Shown piece by piece: positions 13,011-27,840 of a stretch of DNA of 64,000 nucleotides. The notes beneath the pieces were generated by a model. It ran no database searches, was not told where the DNA came from, and worked only from the letters and a program-made list of their open reading frames with translations. This stretch comes from Ficedula albicollis. Taxonomy: Eukaryota; Chordata; Aves; Passeriformes; Muscicapidae. A program made the position numbers and the translations under genes. Positions within the stretch are counted from its first letter, which is position 1; every line of letters starts with the position of its first letter. The DNA lies in the NCBI RefSeq assembly GCF_000247815.1, contig NC_021674.1:13839562-13903561 (forward strand), written 5' to 3'.

Positions 13011-16000
13011 AAAATTTAACAGCTATTATATAACTCTGAGTATATTCAAGATTTCATCCTCCCTGGAAAATGGCAGCTGTGAAATAAGGAAACAAAAAAT
13101 ATCTCAGTATGCCCAGACTGCTTCTCTGGGTAAGCCACAGTCCAATGAAATATTAAATATATGCATGTATGTTGTGTAGTCCATGAAACAGGCTTTCCAC
13201 TTAGCCTTTAAGCAACTGAGGCTGCTTATGCTTGAATCTAACATCCTTAATTGCTTCATTGAAACCCAAGAAAGAAAATAAGAAATCCTTTATAGAAAAC
13301 ATACAAATTCTCCCCAAATTAAATATGCATGTTAAGCATTGCTTGAATATGCATAAGTAAGTCTTACACTAAATTTATGCAGAAGCTACAATAACATTAC
13401 TGAAGTAAGGGGGTTTTACCAAAAGGAAAATTGAAGAAGGGAAATCTAGTCAGCCTTTGTCTTTCAGCTTTTACCAGACTGAATTCCTGAGTTTCCATAA
13501 ACAAGATTAAAACTTAGTCTTTATAGGCTAAGTCCTAATAAAATCCGGACTCTATAAAGGTTTTGTTGGGGGCAGTGACGTTGGGGGTATGTGGAAAGGT
13601 GGTTATTTTTAAATCTTTTTTCTTAAATCAGAATAGTTTATGATAAACAACTTCTACTGTAAGCCATCCTTTGAGCCAGGAATCGGTGTCGCATGGGGTT
13701 GTTTAATGCACAGGAGCTGCCAAGTATGCATCTTTCTTAACAGACAGCTCTAATCCTTCATGGTCCACCAACTCTACCTTTATGAGTTCTTTTGATTGGT
13801 AATTGAGAGAATAAATCTTTGAAGAACTTACATAAATGCAAAAAAGAAACCCCATTAAGATTCAAGCAGTAAAATGCCTACTGGCATATTTTATATGGTA
13901 CCTTTTCAGTCCTTTGCCATTTAAATTCATTTTGCCAGACAAGGATATGAGATTGGCATCCAGTTATGGATTTTGTTTTCTTATGCATTGTCATCTGCAC
14001 CCTCTATATTTTAACTTTTAATACCAGCACAGTGAGTGAACTGTTCTGAGAGCTGGATTGTTCTGAAGCACTTTGCAGTACTCAAGACACAGAGCAGAAT
14101 AAACAATTCTGTGTGCACTTTATCCCCCCCTGCCCCCATTTCAGATATACAGATCAGATGTTTTCCACTTTTCAGTCAAGTGACCACAAAATCATGGGCA
14201 AAAGGTGACTCAGCAAAGGGGAAATTGAAACTGGAAGCCCTTGAAGTTATATTGACCATTTTCAAAAACAAAAATTTCTCTGAAGTCTGTAGTACAGCTC
14301 AGCCCCTATAGGTTTGCTTACTTACCTTATAGGTGGGAACAATTATTTCAACATGGCTTGTTAAGTTAAATGTGACCTCATACAGAGCATAATAAAGGTT
14401 AAATTTGGAGACCTTTCGGCTTTGTGCTGCTTTAGTTATCAATTTATAACTTCTCCTCCTCCATGTTCCTTTTATAAGAGGAGCACAATCACAAACCAAA
14501 GGGGGAAATAGAGAATGTTTAGTGGAGAAATGTAAGGGATTCATCAAAAAACTGGACCATTTGCATTGTTTATATATTTGGGTAGCAGTTCTAAAAGAAG
14601 TATTGTAGCAATGTACCCATGATATTGTATATTTAAAAGGCTGTATCAAAAGAGATACCCCATAGATAGACAAAAATTATAATTTCACAACAGATACATT
14701 GCTCATCCTGTGGGATCATGGCTGTAAAACTTGCACAGACTGCATGTTGGCAAAGACATAAGTTTCATTTTTACAGACTAATTGACTCAGTCTTCTAATA
14801 TGCAGGGTTAGCTACAACTTCTATAGAAGCAGCCATGCTTGTTTGTTATGTAAAATCCATTGTGCATTGTCTTTAATATTGAATAGGCCATAACTTCTTT
14901 GTAGGGTGGGGGAAATATGTGTAGAAGGCCTTGCTTTTATCTGCTGGTACTGTAGGCAGCACTGAACAAAATGCAGATGCAGCCCCTGTGTCAAGATTGT
15001 CATGTTTCAAACCTAAGCTCCTTAAAAAATTTAAACAGGAAATATTTGTTCCTATTTCTCTGCATGAAAGTCCAGGCATGAACCAGGAAGAAAATTTCAT
15101 CATAAATACTTCAGTAATTAGGTAAACAATCATTGGTAGCAGCTCTTAAGCGCTTTTGTCAAAAGTCCATGATGAGTTCATAGAATTTGGGCATTCAATG
15201 CTTCATAAATCAAAAGCCAGAAAAGAAAGTCCTGCCTTAAACTTTAATTCATAGAAAACCACGATACCAAACCCAGTACGTCTGTCTACTGATACAGGCT
15301 GGGGAAAAGGGAGGACAGAGAAATACTTTTATTTCTCTTTCTAGTGGAATGTAATACCCATGAAGCTTTCACATTGGTAGTCTCAAAGACTAAAAGTTTT
15401 TGTCAGGCCAAATTCAGTTTATGCAGCACTAGAGCAAATATTGCTGTGCTGCCACATCCACTGCTGCTCTGCAGGGAGAGGGAGAGCATCAGAGGGTGCT
15501 TGCAGGATGTGACCTGCCTGTCAGGCTGATATGGAGTGTCCTCTCTCATAGTCAAAAGCTGCAGCCAGCAGGGATTTGGTGAGATGGAATTGGCTTTAAG
15601 GAGAGGCCCGTCCCAAATCCTAAATATTACAAAAACAAGATGACAGCCAAAGCCTTTATTCAATCCTCTGTGTTAGTAACTTTCATTCTAAATGAATTTT
15701 ACTTGACTATATTTGACTGGCTTAAACTTACCTACTCTTTCTCATTCTGGAGTACTGTTCTACTCTCTGCCTCATAATTTTTCTATATAACATCAGGTGT
15801 TTAAGAGCTCCCAGTACGGAAAAATCACACAAGTTCTGGGATATAACCCATCTGTAAATTGCTTTATCTGGCCACACTGACACGAGTCAGAATGACCCTT
15901 CTTCCTGTAGTCTTAACTCACCTGCAGTGCTTTGTAGAGCAGCTCTGAATCCAAAATTGACCCACAGACCCCACCAAAAACTTACACATGTCATGAAAGC

Positions 16001-19000
16001 CTACTCACTTCAGTCAATATCAAGAATTGGTAGACAATAAGGACACCATGAGATGACATTAATCAGAAAACTGTGGTGGCATTCTGAGTGGGAGCTGTAC
16101 TGGGCTCCTGAAGACCTTTATGTCCAGTGCTCTACGAAAACTTATCTGAAGTTGACCTTTTCTGAATGCATCAGTTTTAGCTATATTTAACATTACGATT
16201 AAATTATTTTTTTAATAATTATTATTATTATTTCACTTGGCACAATCTCTTTGTCTGCCCTGATTTCAGGTTCCAGTCACCTTTCACTTTTTTCTTCCCC
16301 TTCAGCCTGAAGGTTTCATTGCTTTTCTGCCTCAACCATGACTTCTTCTCTTCACTACCATTCCTATTTCCCCTGGAAATGTGCAGCTACACTGTTTTTG
16401 CTGTCTCTGTTAGCCATTATGTACTGCCTTACTGTCTGCCAAGCTGAGCATTCCCATGTGCTGCTCTCTAGATGTGACAGGAGTGATTCCAGTTCTTGTT
16501 TCCTTAACTTGGAGCAGCATTCCTTAACTGAGGCAGCTTTAATAGCTCTTCCATTTTGTATTAAATTCTTTTTTAATAAGGGTGGCTATGTTGGTAAGCT
16601 TTGTTCTTCACAGAAATATATGCACTGTTAACATAATATATTTCAGATAAATCTTCAGATTGTCATTAGAGACATGACAGCCTCACAGTAGCTGTTCCTA
16701 CTGTCCCTAAACAGGGACTGAAGAGATCAGCAGCTTTTTAAGAAATTCCTTCCTACTGCAGGGCAATAATCCTCAGGTTGCTGTGCATTTAAAATTTATA
16801 CATTTTGTATTAGAAGTTAAATTATAGATAAGTGCAGCAACATCAGTATTTCATTCATTTCTGGGTATATCTAAGATGAAGAGGGGGCAGATGGTGTCAG
16901 CTTTAGATACCTTTGCCATTTAAGGGTAAAACTAGTCAGAGTAAACTTGAATTTCAACATTCTTTCAGCCCACCTGTTCTTAAATCCTTAAACACTCCCA
17001 TATTGGCTCAGTTTGCACTGTGGCTTGCTTTGAATTTGGTAATTCAGATGATTCTGGGATGGGATGGAACGGAGGAAGAGGCAGATTAGGTCTTTTTAGT
17101 AGCACTTGTGCCCCTACCCCACTCAAGAGATGGTGGTGGCTGGAGTGAAGCTCCCCCCAGGATTTATGGGCAGAGAGTCAGTTATCTGTGAGGGCTGGAA
17201 ATCCAGACTGCATGCACACAGTCTGTCACAGGGACCCCACCTGCCCACCAGCCTAACTCAGCCTAGAATTAATGTCCCCAGTGCTGTCCCAGCAGCACTT
17301 TGGGCACTGTGGCTTCAGGCACACACACATTTGGACAGGCATCACCACAGTCATTATACTCTGGCAGCCTGTTGAGCTTTCTTTAATTTAATTTAATTTT
17401 TAATAGAGCTTGACATATTTCCAAAGTATAATCAATGCAGCGACATCTGCTTGAGTCCTGGCTCCACAGGTCCTGTCTAGCTCTAGGTCTTATTCCCAAC
17501 CTTCATTTAGCTAACTAATATGCATATTTAATGATGTGCACACAGTTTCCTGATCTTGGAATGCTGTATCATGTCTGGCTGGAGTGATTTCAAGTCGTTA
17601 TTGTCTTGTTTCTGTCTTGGGCATAGTCCAAGACTCTCTACTGTTGCCTATTAACTTTCCGCTGGCCCTAAACTCTGAGCAAAACCATTAATATTTTTAT
17701 TTACAAGTGTAAATGAAACATTTCTAGGAGAAATAAAATAACAGATCAAAGCTGTCATAGTCTATAACCTTCTCCATGTCAGGTACATATTTTCCCTTTC
17801 CTTTAAGATCACCAATTATGCTGACTGGAAGGTGAGAATGGATTTTGTCTTGTTGATAATGTAATTTTTTTTTCTCTTTCACATTAAATCAGATATTAGA
17901 TCCAACAGTTATATATTAAGTCTGGGGAATTTTCCAGACCCCTTTTCCCTTATCCCCTGGTAATTGCTATAACAGTTGAGTCCATTGGAACAGTTTCCCT
18001 GAAGTGCACGTAACAATACTGACAGACACTGCCTGCTTGGTTTGCTGACAATTTCCTTTATTCTTTAATAAAGATTTCATTTGACACCTTAATGAAAATA
18101 ATGTAGGAGATAAAACTTTAAGTTATAGTGTTCCTGTACTATAATTAGCATTGACCTTACCAATTAAATGTAATAAGAACTAAAAATTTATGTATTTTAA
18201 TTATTTTAATTACATTTAGTAAGTGAAGAATAAAACTTGTCTCATAAACATACAAAGATCTGTTTTGTTATTGGATTAAGCCCTTAATTTTGTGGAATTC
18301 AATTACAAGCATGGGGAGAGAGACAATGTTATGTTAAAAAAAGAAAATTACAAATACTATTTCTTAACCATTTTCCTTTTTATAATGAAAGCTCCAATCA
18401 AAAAAATATTTGTCAGCTCAAAACTTTTATTTGTCCCATTCCATTAAAAGCATATGGAGGAATTGTATACCTGCCAGGTGGTATGCTTAGGCAAATTATT
18501 TGAATTCTCTCTGGCATTCAGCATAAGTGCATTGCAGGTAACTGGAAATAATTAATTTTGATGCTCTTGATGGAGGCTGAGGACTTTGAGGTTTGTATAA
18601 TGTTTTGTATCAGAAGCTACATTTTTCTTTGGATAAATCGGCCTATTCCCTTTTTGGTATTCCCAAATCTCACTGCCCATTCCATACACTCATAAAAAGG
18701 AAGTGTTAGTGTGGAACACCAGACAACGTTTTGACAAGAAACATTGTACCCTCAGCTTGATGGTAATCTGAGACATGATCCTTTTCCAAAAGAAGGCTGT
18801 TTCTATACATTTAGGAAAACCTTTGCATTTGAGGTGCACTTCTGGAAACCAATGTTCATGGTTGAGACAGCTGCAAGTGCCGGATGAGCACAGCATCCAT
18901 CCTCTCTGTCTTGGACCTTTTGCATTTCTCATGGGACTGCTGAGAGACTGTGGCACCCTTGTCACTCTGTGCTCCCAAAATACAGCAACAAGCAGCATTG

Positions 19001-19463
19001 GGACTGTATGGTGGCAGTGCTCTGTAGGAGGGAACCCAAGAAGGCAGCAAGCTGGAGTAGTTTTTTAAATGAAGGGAAGAATTGATATGTGAGACTTGTT
19101 TCATGTTGCCTGCCAGTCTGCCTAGAGGGAAAAACACACTGTGGCTGTGCTTCCAATTAGCAATTCCCAAAGCAATTTTTGACCTGACATAAATAACATG
19201 GCACAATATGCAATTCGTGTCAGGCAACTTCCTTTACAAACAGATTCTAGGATACTGAATGATGATTCATGATAAGGACACTGGGGGAAATCTCCCTCAA
19301 ATGCATAATGGCAAGACTGAGGGAATGAAGATGGCAAGTTTGGAGCACAAAACATCTGGAAAAACACAGAGGAAACCTTTGCCATGGTGACATGACTAGG
19401 AATTCTGCCCTTGGTTTCCACAAGACCAGGATTTTACTCTGAATTTTAAAGGCAAGAGGTTAA
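13011..19463. other. Long non-coding stretch
   Basis: No gene is supported. Small AT-rich simple repeats are present: TTATTA/ATT units at about 16215-16232 and TTTAA units at about 17382-17402. A slightly GC-richer block at about 17100-17370 carries a short plus-strand frame of 89 codons that matches nothing I recognise. Overlapping frames on both strands at 18690-19420 look like chance. Confidence 0.5.
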
Positions 19464-19816
<353 letters not shown>

Positions 19817-19838
19817 ATGGTGGTGGAGGTGGAGGTGG

Positions 19839-22778
19839 GTTAGGTCCTCTCAGCCTTGCCTCTCCTGGCTGAAAAGTCCAGCTCCTTCATCCTCTTCTTG
19901 TAGAAATTAAATGAACCTTCCACTTTTGGCTCAGAAAGATGTTTTAGTGCAGGACACTGCCTAGCCAAGCAGGTTTTACAATGATTGCTCCTGTCTGGTG
20001 AGCCTTAACCTGATTTAAAGGTGTGTTATATAATAGGAGGTAGAAAAGTAGCATCACTTATCAAATCTATCATTCCCTGTCAGGTTAGCAGGGACTAATC
20101 ACTGTGACTTCTATGTTCTCTGGTCCTTAGTTTAAAGTGTGCTCTTTGCACTGTGGTGTAACTCTATGAACTGTTAACCTCCTCACAGTGTGTATATTTG
20201 GCCAAATCTTTACAAAACCACCAGGGTGGTTTACTGGAGGTTGAGCACTTCAGCCTTTTCTCAGTAGCCAGGCATGGGTTCACTAGTAACTCCAGCAATG
20301 ACATACAGGGAAGTGGAGCTAAAAGACGAAAAACACAGGATTATCAGGACTGTTGCAGGTGGGTGTGAAGCTGATCAGAGTCAAGAAATGTTTCAATTAG
20401 GGGAAAGGTTTGCAGTGTTCATTCATGGAAGAGGGAATTTGGCTTTTTCCTAGACCAGAAGACACACGTTGTGTCTCCTCTCTAAATCTGCACTTAGGTG
20501 GGCCAAAAGAATCCTGCCAAAAAGATGTGAAAGCAAGCCAAGCACAGCTCCAGCAAGGGCAGCAGGGTGTGTGTCTCTTCTGTCTAATGGCTGTCTCTGC
20601 ACATGACTGTGAGACAGACAGACCAGAAGTGTGCCTGTGTGAGTTCAGGACTCACAGGTGAGTGTTTCCATGGCACTGCATGCTTTCCAAGCCATCCTGG
20701 GTTAGTCTCAGCAGCTGTGCCAAGTGCAGGATGAAAGTAGACTTGCCATAAAGGACTCAGTGAATTGTATTGGAATATTTCAGTCTTTGGAGTAGATGCT
20801 GGGCTCCATTGGGGTTAGAAATTCCCAAATGGGCCAGATTAGTTATGTCCAGAGAGCCCAGGTGGTATAATGCCAAAGAGCAGTTGTAAAATCTCTGTGG
20901 ACTGCATCCTTCCCAAAAAATATTTAGGAATCCACTGGAAAATTTATCCTTTTGGAAGACTCCCTGGTTACAGAGGGGCTGTCTTCCACACCTCTCCAAC
21001 TCTGACCAAAGCCAGTGCTGTCCTGGTCCTCCTCCTAGCTAGCAATGCAGTCTGATGCAGCAAAAACAATTTTAGTGTCGTACTTCCTGCCCTTTCATTA
21101 TCAGTGCCTTTTCTGATTGCACAACGTTCTTTATTTCACCCTTGAGCAGAGCCACAGGACTCCCAGGAATCACTGTTCTGTGGCTGTGTCCAACCCAAAA
21201 GGCAGACCTGCTGCACAGCACACAGTGCAATCCTGCCATCCCTGCTGTTTAGGGAATTGCTGGAACACATTTTCTCCAGTGTTTGGTGGTGCTTACTTTC
21301 CCACCTGGTGTGTGGAAAAGATATGCACTATCCCCACATCTGGACATTGGAAAATACTTCCAAACCAGTTTAAGGTGACACAGTTTCTTGATTTCTGTCA
21401 CACTCGCTGTTGGCCTTGATTTCACCTGTATTCACAGGAAAAAAAAAGCCTCATTCAATGAAAAGCCTTCAAACTCCCCCTCTCCTGCCCATAGGTGCAG
21501 TGACCTTCAAGAGTGTGTTTAGTGGACTTCTCATCTGACACATTCAGGGATCATAATGTCCTTAGCCCTCCTGGGGTTAAGATGTGAGAGCTGAGTATTA
21601 GTCATCCTTCCTAACATCTGAGGCCTAATCATCCCAGGGAAACCCATTGTTTTTTTGCCTCTTACAGCCTCCAGCTTCAGCTGGACAATTGTGCAGTGCC
21701 ACTTTGAAATTCGAGGGCCATTGAAATTCAATGGTTCCCAAAGTGTTACAGACACAGCCTGAAAAGACAAAGGGTGAGAAGGAGCCTCTGGAATCAGTGT
21801 GGCTTGGTAATCCTTATAAAATTAGGTTGGATATTAAGGTTCTTTTATCACAGGGTTTCTGCACTGCTAAATCAATCCCCTCAATAACAATAGATCCTTG
21901 TCATACTCCTTGGAATATTTTTATTATTTAGGTTGGAAGCTGTGCAATGACTTCTCTAAGGATTTAAAAGACTATTGGCACTTTGTCCAATAACTTGATG
22001 ATATCTTGCAAGGTGGAAAAACACATGCATGGGGCTTGAAATGAGGAAAAGGTTGGTAATCTGCATGGAGTATTTGCTTTCTGCTGACAGGTTGGCGATC
22101 TACCTTTGCATCTAAGCCATTATAACAATCATCTTGTTTTGAAAAAGAGGGACTATCCCTTTTTAAGTGCCCTTGTGCTGACTATATGATAGTGGAAAGA
22201 TGGCAGATGAGACAGAAAGAACGAGTGGATTTTATTTTTTTTTTTATGTGAGAAGATTTGTCTGTATGTCTGTAAAGAATTAGGAAAGCAGCTGATGATG
22301 GCTGCTGGTATATATCAGTGAATAGCTAGAAAATGCTTCTGTTGGAGGCACTGTAGTATATTATAAACCAATCTTCATCTACTTGCTTATAGTCTACAGC
22401 GTGATGGACTCACCTCTTTCCCACATCACCTTTCCTAGAGGTTTAAAAAATAAGAAACCCCAAAAAGGCACCTTTGTAATTTTTTTGCCAACTATTAATT
22501 CCTGTCTTGAATTACCACATATGAAATGCTGCTCTCCCTTGCTTCTCCAAAGCACAAGTGGGACTGGCTGGGAAAGTGGAATTGGCCCCTGCCTCTTTCA
22601 GGGTCAGTGCCCGCCCTTGGTTCTTCCCTCGCGGGTGATTACATAAAGGAGAGCTTGGAGCAGGTCTTCTTGGTGTAATGGGAACTCTTGGGGATGCAGA
22701 AGGGCTGGAATGGAGGCCCAAGCTGCTAGAGAGTGGGCTTTGGAGGTCTGCAGGTAGGGTGAGGGCATCAGATTAGCA
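19839..22778. other. Non-coding stretch
   Basis: No gene, RNA or element recognised. Short frames of up to 100 codons (for example 21117-21419 plus) have no family features. Confidence 0.5.
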
Positions 22779-22799
22779 GTGCCAGGAGCTTGGTGGCTT

Positions 22800-23312
22800 C
22801 TTGCAGGGAAAAGAAAGAGTTTTTACAAATATATTAATGGCAATAGGCAGTGTAAAAATAACATCAGCCCATTACAGGATGCAGATGGTCACCTCACAAA
22901 CAGGGACAGCATGAAGGCAGAGGTTTTCAATGCAGTCTTTGCCTCTGTCTTCAACATGGCAGAGGACAGTGTCTCACAGTGCCCTGAGCTGGAAGACTGT
23001 GACTGTGAGAACGATCAATTCCCAGTCAACCCTGAAATTATGCAGGGTCTGCGGCTCCAGCTGGATCCTTACAAATCTATGGGGCCTGATGGGATTCATC
23101 CAAGAACCCCCATCAGTGAAGGCCCCAAGAGCTGCTAATGTCATCTCAGTCTACAACTTCTTGAGGGAAGAGGAAGGGTGAGCACTGATCTCTTCTCTCT
23201 GGTGACCAGCAACAGCAGGACCCGAGGGAATGTCACCTGAAGTTGTGTCAGGGGAGGATGTTACAAGAAGGTTCTTTAACCAGAGGGTGGTTTGGCACTG
23301 GAACAGTAAGAC
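22800..23312 (+). mobile_element. Internally deleted CR1 element (ORF2 piece joined to 3' region)
   Basis: From about 22803 to 23102 the plus strand encodes a stretch containing FYKYINGNRQ, DGHLTNRDSMKAEVFNAVFA and LDPYKSMGPDGIHPR. This matches the segment of CR1 ORF2 between the endonuclease and reverse transcriptase domains. At about 23103-23135 the homology jumps to the CR1 3' region (CAGTCTACAACTTC, then CACTGATCTCTTCTCTCTGG, then CAGAGGGTGGTTTGGCACTGGAACAG). The whole reverse transcriptase core and the end of ORF2 are therefore missing. The frame closes at 23138, just after the jump. This is a dead copy, not a host gene. Homology ends at about 23312 without the CR1 terminal repeat. Confidence 0.88.
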
Positions 23313-26300
23313 CAAAGTGGCTCACAAATGGTTTCCTTCTGAGTATATGAAAAGAATGCCTGAGTATATTCATCACAATGAGCCTTGCCTCCTCTCTGGC
23401 TCTCTGTTCACTCTGCTTTTGGGCTTCTAATCAAAATCACCATTGGCACCAAATTGCATAATAGGTGGAGTGTGCTTAACCCAAGGTTTATTTGTCAGCC
23501 ATTTGCCTATGCAGTTTTATTTATAGTGCTCATTTCAAAGATTGATGGCAGCTGACAGGAGGTACTGAAACAATTGATAAAGGCAACTGACATTTTGTCA
23601 GCTGTCTGGGTGACAGGAATATATTACTTGCATTGAAACTGTTTTGTGTGAATAAGTCATCACTCATGCCAAAATTCACCTTTGGCCTTTACAAATGTTT
23701 CTTGAAAAGTGGCTGGGAAAGGTGTTTCCTTAAGCAGTGAACAACTTGCTGTAAGGAGCAGATGCTTATCCTCAATGAAATTCTTCTTAGCAATACTATT
23801 TAAATATTTAAAACATTATTGAAGTAGTTGATTGAATTCTGTTCATGGCAAAGTTAAGGACAACATACTGTTCTGCTCTTTGAATGCTCTATGAAAAAAA
23901 CCAATAATTTAGTGAAACCCTGTCGAGCAACTTAATATGGATGAGAAGGAAGCCTCTGTGCAGTATATTTCAGCTATCATTTTCTCTTTGAAATGGTGCT
24001 AACAGTCTTTGAAAGGACTGAAGTCTTGCACCTGCCAAGGTTTTCCACTTGTCTGTAATTCTCCAAGTGATGCATATTCCAATCCCTCAGTGTCATGGAA
24101 GTGATCTGTTTGATCAGCTTTGATCCCTTTGTTTCTTCACTGCTTCACTGATGACCTCTAAGTCATCATAAAACACCTAAATTACAAAGTTCCCATGTAC
24201 AAATATTGCATAGCAAATGGCATAAGGGGTTTGCCTTATGTGGGTGTGCAAAAACCGAGATGAGGGAATTAATTTTGAATGACAGAGGTCCTGTACTACC
24301 CTTCAGAAATTGCCTTCTGCTTTTACAAACGTCCTGTCTGCAGGGGTATTAATTGCCACCACGTTTCCCAAAGGAGGGTGGTAGTTGAGCCAAGGATAGC
24401 TGTGATGGAGTGCTCCTCCCCTGTCCCTGCACAGCTGTTTGTCTCCATAAGACACTAAGGGCAGGATTGAAAGTGATGGGACATAGCCAAGTCTGTTATC
24501 GAATTCTTCCAATGAGGAATGGGGGAAGTCTTTTCCAAGATTTGACAATTTAGTTGCATGTGTTGGAGTTTTTCACATGACGAGATCAGTGTTACTCTAA
24601 TTGGCTGTACATGCACTGACAGGGCTAGTGAACCCAGATGCTTTCCAGGTTGTTCAGTTGTTCAGCTCTCTTCCTCCCCTGGCATGCTTTTCACTTCTTG
24701 ATACTCTTCTTTCCATCTGAACCTGATGCTGTCATGGAGCAATAAGAAGGTACCTCTCAAAAATGTGAATGCAGAAAGAGACTGAATCAGTTCAGCTCCT
24801 CAGGCTGGATTTTGGTAGGCTGCACAAAGGTAGATGAAGCTGAAAAGTCATACCCAAACACAGTCTTTATCACTGAAGGTTGTGACTAGGATGTACCCAA
24901 ACAAATCCTTGGTGCTAATGGAGCAACACCAAGGAGTAACAGAAACTGAGGTGGAGGAGAAGAGAAAGTTCATTTTGAGTTTAAATACAGCTGTTTGCAT
25001 CGCCACATTTATTACAGACCTGCATGGGATTATTTTAACAGTCTTGGAAATAAATTCATCCAAGATAATTAAGTTTTCCTAATTCATAGAGTCTCTACAT
25101 CATGCTTAATAGCTCTGGACAGGAATGCCAATAGATGTCTGCTTTTGCAGAATGTGCTCCATGAAATCTTTTTTCCCCGTCTCTCTCTGAAACTCCACAG
25201 CTTTTCACAACTGGTATTTTTGCAGAGCTGCAGGATAAATCCGCATCTGGGTCTTGTTGTGCACCAGGACACAGAGTGTATTCATTGAAAATGGCTTGGC
25301 ATTTAGACTTTTTCCATTGGCACTAATATGCACCATGTCAGGCCACATCAGGCTGCGTTACAACATGTGACTTGATGGGACTTGACATGACCTGACATAG
25401 CACAATGTATGTGTCTCCTTACATCAGAGACTAGCAGAAATATATCCTAATAAAGAGTAATAATGCACAAAATACAAAGGCTTTGTTGCTGCCTCTCATC
25501 AGAGGCAGGAAACACGTGTTAGGTTTCTGGCACACATTTAATTGTGAGTTTTTTGCAATAAACTTCCATCCTGATATTTGTAGCCTTATGTAACTACAGA
25601 TCTGCTGCTGGGTTAAAGACCACTTCTTATCATTCCCTTCTGCAAATGTATTGAGAATACAATTATGTAATATTTCAGGCATTTTGCCATCCTAAGTGAT
25701 TCAGTTTATCATTCTGGCCCATAATTTTCTCATTTGCCCCTTCCCTGATATCTTAATTTGTAGTGTTGCAAAAGTGTTGTATTTAGTAGGCTTTCAGCTT
25801 CTGTTTTCAAAGTTTCTCTGTGCATCTCTAATGCTATGCTCTATCTGTTCTGCCATCTTCTTGTACTCTGCTCACTGCTCAATACTTCATTAAAAATGTT
25901 ACTTAGGTATAGCTGAGTGACCTCTTTTGAAGCTATAAGTAACTCATTTTGATTTCTGTATTTTTAGCGAAGCCTTGCAAAAGCATTGCTTTGAAAAATG
26001 AAATTCTGAAAGCAAGCTATGCTGATGACTCACAGTGAAACTTTCCATTGCTTTTGTCATTTCCTAGAGGAATTTGAGGGACAAAGGAAGGGAAGTCCTT
26101 CAGCTCTGTAAATGATGCAGGAGTCAGTTAGGTTTTTGTCCCTGGGGATGCAGCTGCTTTTGATGCTGAAGGCCTGTTTGCCTTCTTCAACTGCCGTTGT
26201 TTGTAGGTGTTGCACATTTTCACCACCACTAGGCACAGACCAGAGAGAGGAGCGCTTGTAACATAAAGAAATGGACATTAAATAGATGGACACAAATCAC

Positions 26301-27840
26301 AGATTAAGCTGATTCAAAGTTTTTGTTCATTTGGTGGTGGTTTTTGTTCGTTTTGGTTTATTGTTTTAAAATATATTTGTGAGATGTCTTAAGAAAATTT
26401 GAGCTGGTTCTGCTCTTCTAACCTGGAGCTTTTGAAACTCCTGCCTGGTGTTGCAGTTATTTTGGCAGCGAGCTCATCACTTCAAATCTACATCCAAGGG
26501 AAACTGTGCCCTCTGTTTAAATTCAGTTCAAATAACATAATTTGAAGAACTAATACATGACAGCAAATATATTTCAAGAAATGCTAATAAAAGGCACAAA
26601 ACCATGCTGCCACCTAACATCTGGGAGGAAACATAACCACAAAAATTTGAGTGATGACTGTAGGTGTGGCAGTGGCAGATTAAGTGCAGCGTCTACAGTA
26701 CTGAGGTGTGAATGAATGGATAAAAATTCTAGCTGCATCTCATGAATAAAGTCTGAGGCTGAACTGCTCAAAAATATTCTTCATGTGAGTATAAAACCCC
26801 CAATTATTACCATTTTCAGTTTATGAATTTTAAATGAACCCTAAAATTAACACTTGTATCACAAGGGAGGGAAAAATCCATGATTCAAAGAATCAAAGGA
26901 AGAAAACATGAAGCTGATCTTATTGACTACTTCATAAAGAAATCGAGCAACTCACTTTACATCACTCTTTGACATCTTTAAATGGTAATTTCATCTTTCA
27001 AATGTCTTTTCATTCTGCATCTTCATCTTTCTTCTTCAAAACTCCCTTTCAAGCTTCTGAAGGTATAGGACTTTTCTTTAGTATCAGGAAAAAGAATTTG
27101 GAGAATTAGCAGTTAATATATGGAAGTCAGGCTTTCTCTCTTCAGCTAGAGGCATGTGAGCAGGGAAAAACATTCAAAGTCAACTACAGCAATATGATTT
27201 TAATCTGACAGTTTGGCAGTCTGAAATTCTGTTATTTTACCCATGTGATTCTTTCAGCACTCTTGTGCTATTCCTTATAAATATCGTGTAGCATAATGGG
27301 GACTTCTGAGCTATTCTTCATTTTAAGAAAATTAACTGTTTCTGCCTGCTGAGGATTTAAGGCTGCTTCTTCTAAAATTAATTTCAAAGGGGAATTTTAA
27401 TCTGACTTTTCACTCCAAATAAAGTGTGAAGCTCCTGACAACAGCCCTCTCCTCCTGAAGGACTGGTAACCAAAAAGGCAGCAACCCGCTCTGAGAAACA
27501 TCTGAATGCTGAAACCTACAGTAATTATGCCGAAAGTTTTCCATTCTTCCAAATACCTGTGTTGGATTTTATATTTTATTCCTTAAAAATTCCTTCTGCA
27601 TTAGAATATGGTTGTTTCATCATACTCTCCTCTTAAAATCTGCACACAGGAAAGCCAAGTATGGAGTGGAGCAGTAACCCACCGCTCTCTGCACTCCAAA
27701 GGTCTGCTCTGGGTGTTGCCCCTCCTCACCTGCTTCCTTAAGGTCATCCTTCTGTGATGAACCATGTAAGAAAAAGTGATGTTTTACCTCTGGTGTGACA
27801 GGGTAAGGGCACCTGTGAAAATCAGTTCTGAGCTATTTGG
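23313..27840. other. Non-coding stretch
   Basis: No gene is supported. At about 25325-25415 the words ACATG, TGACTTGA and TGACCTGACAT recur in imperfect form, giving a short degenerate CATGTGACTTGA-like patch, too irregular to call a minisatellite. A T/G-rich patch lies at about 26330-26365. The rest is unremarkable AT-rich sequence. Confidence 0.5.

Noticed and set aside
22779..23138. 119-codon frame as a host gene
   Set aside because: The residues match CR1 ORF2 and the frame ends where the element's internal deletion begins.
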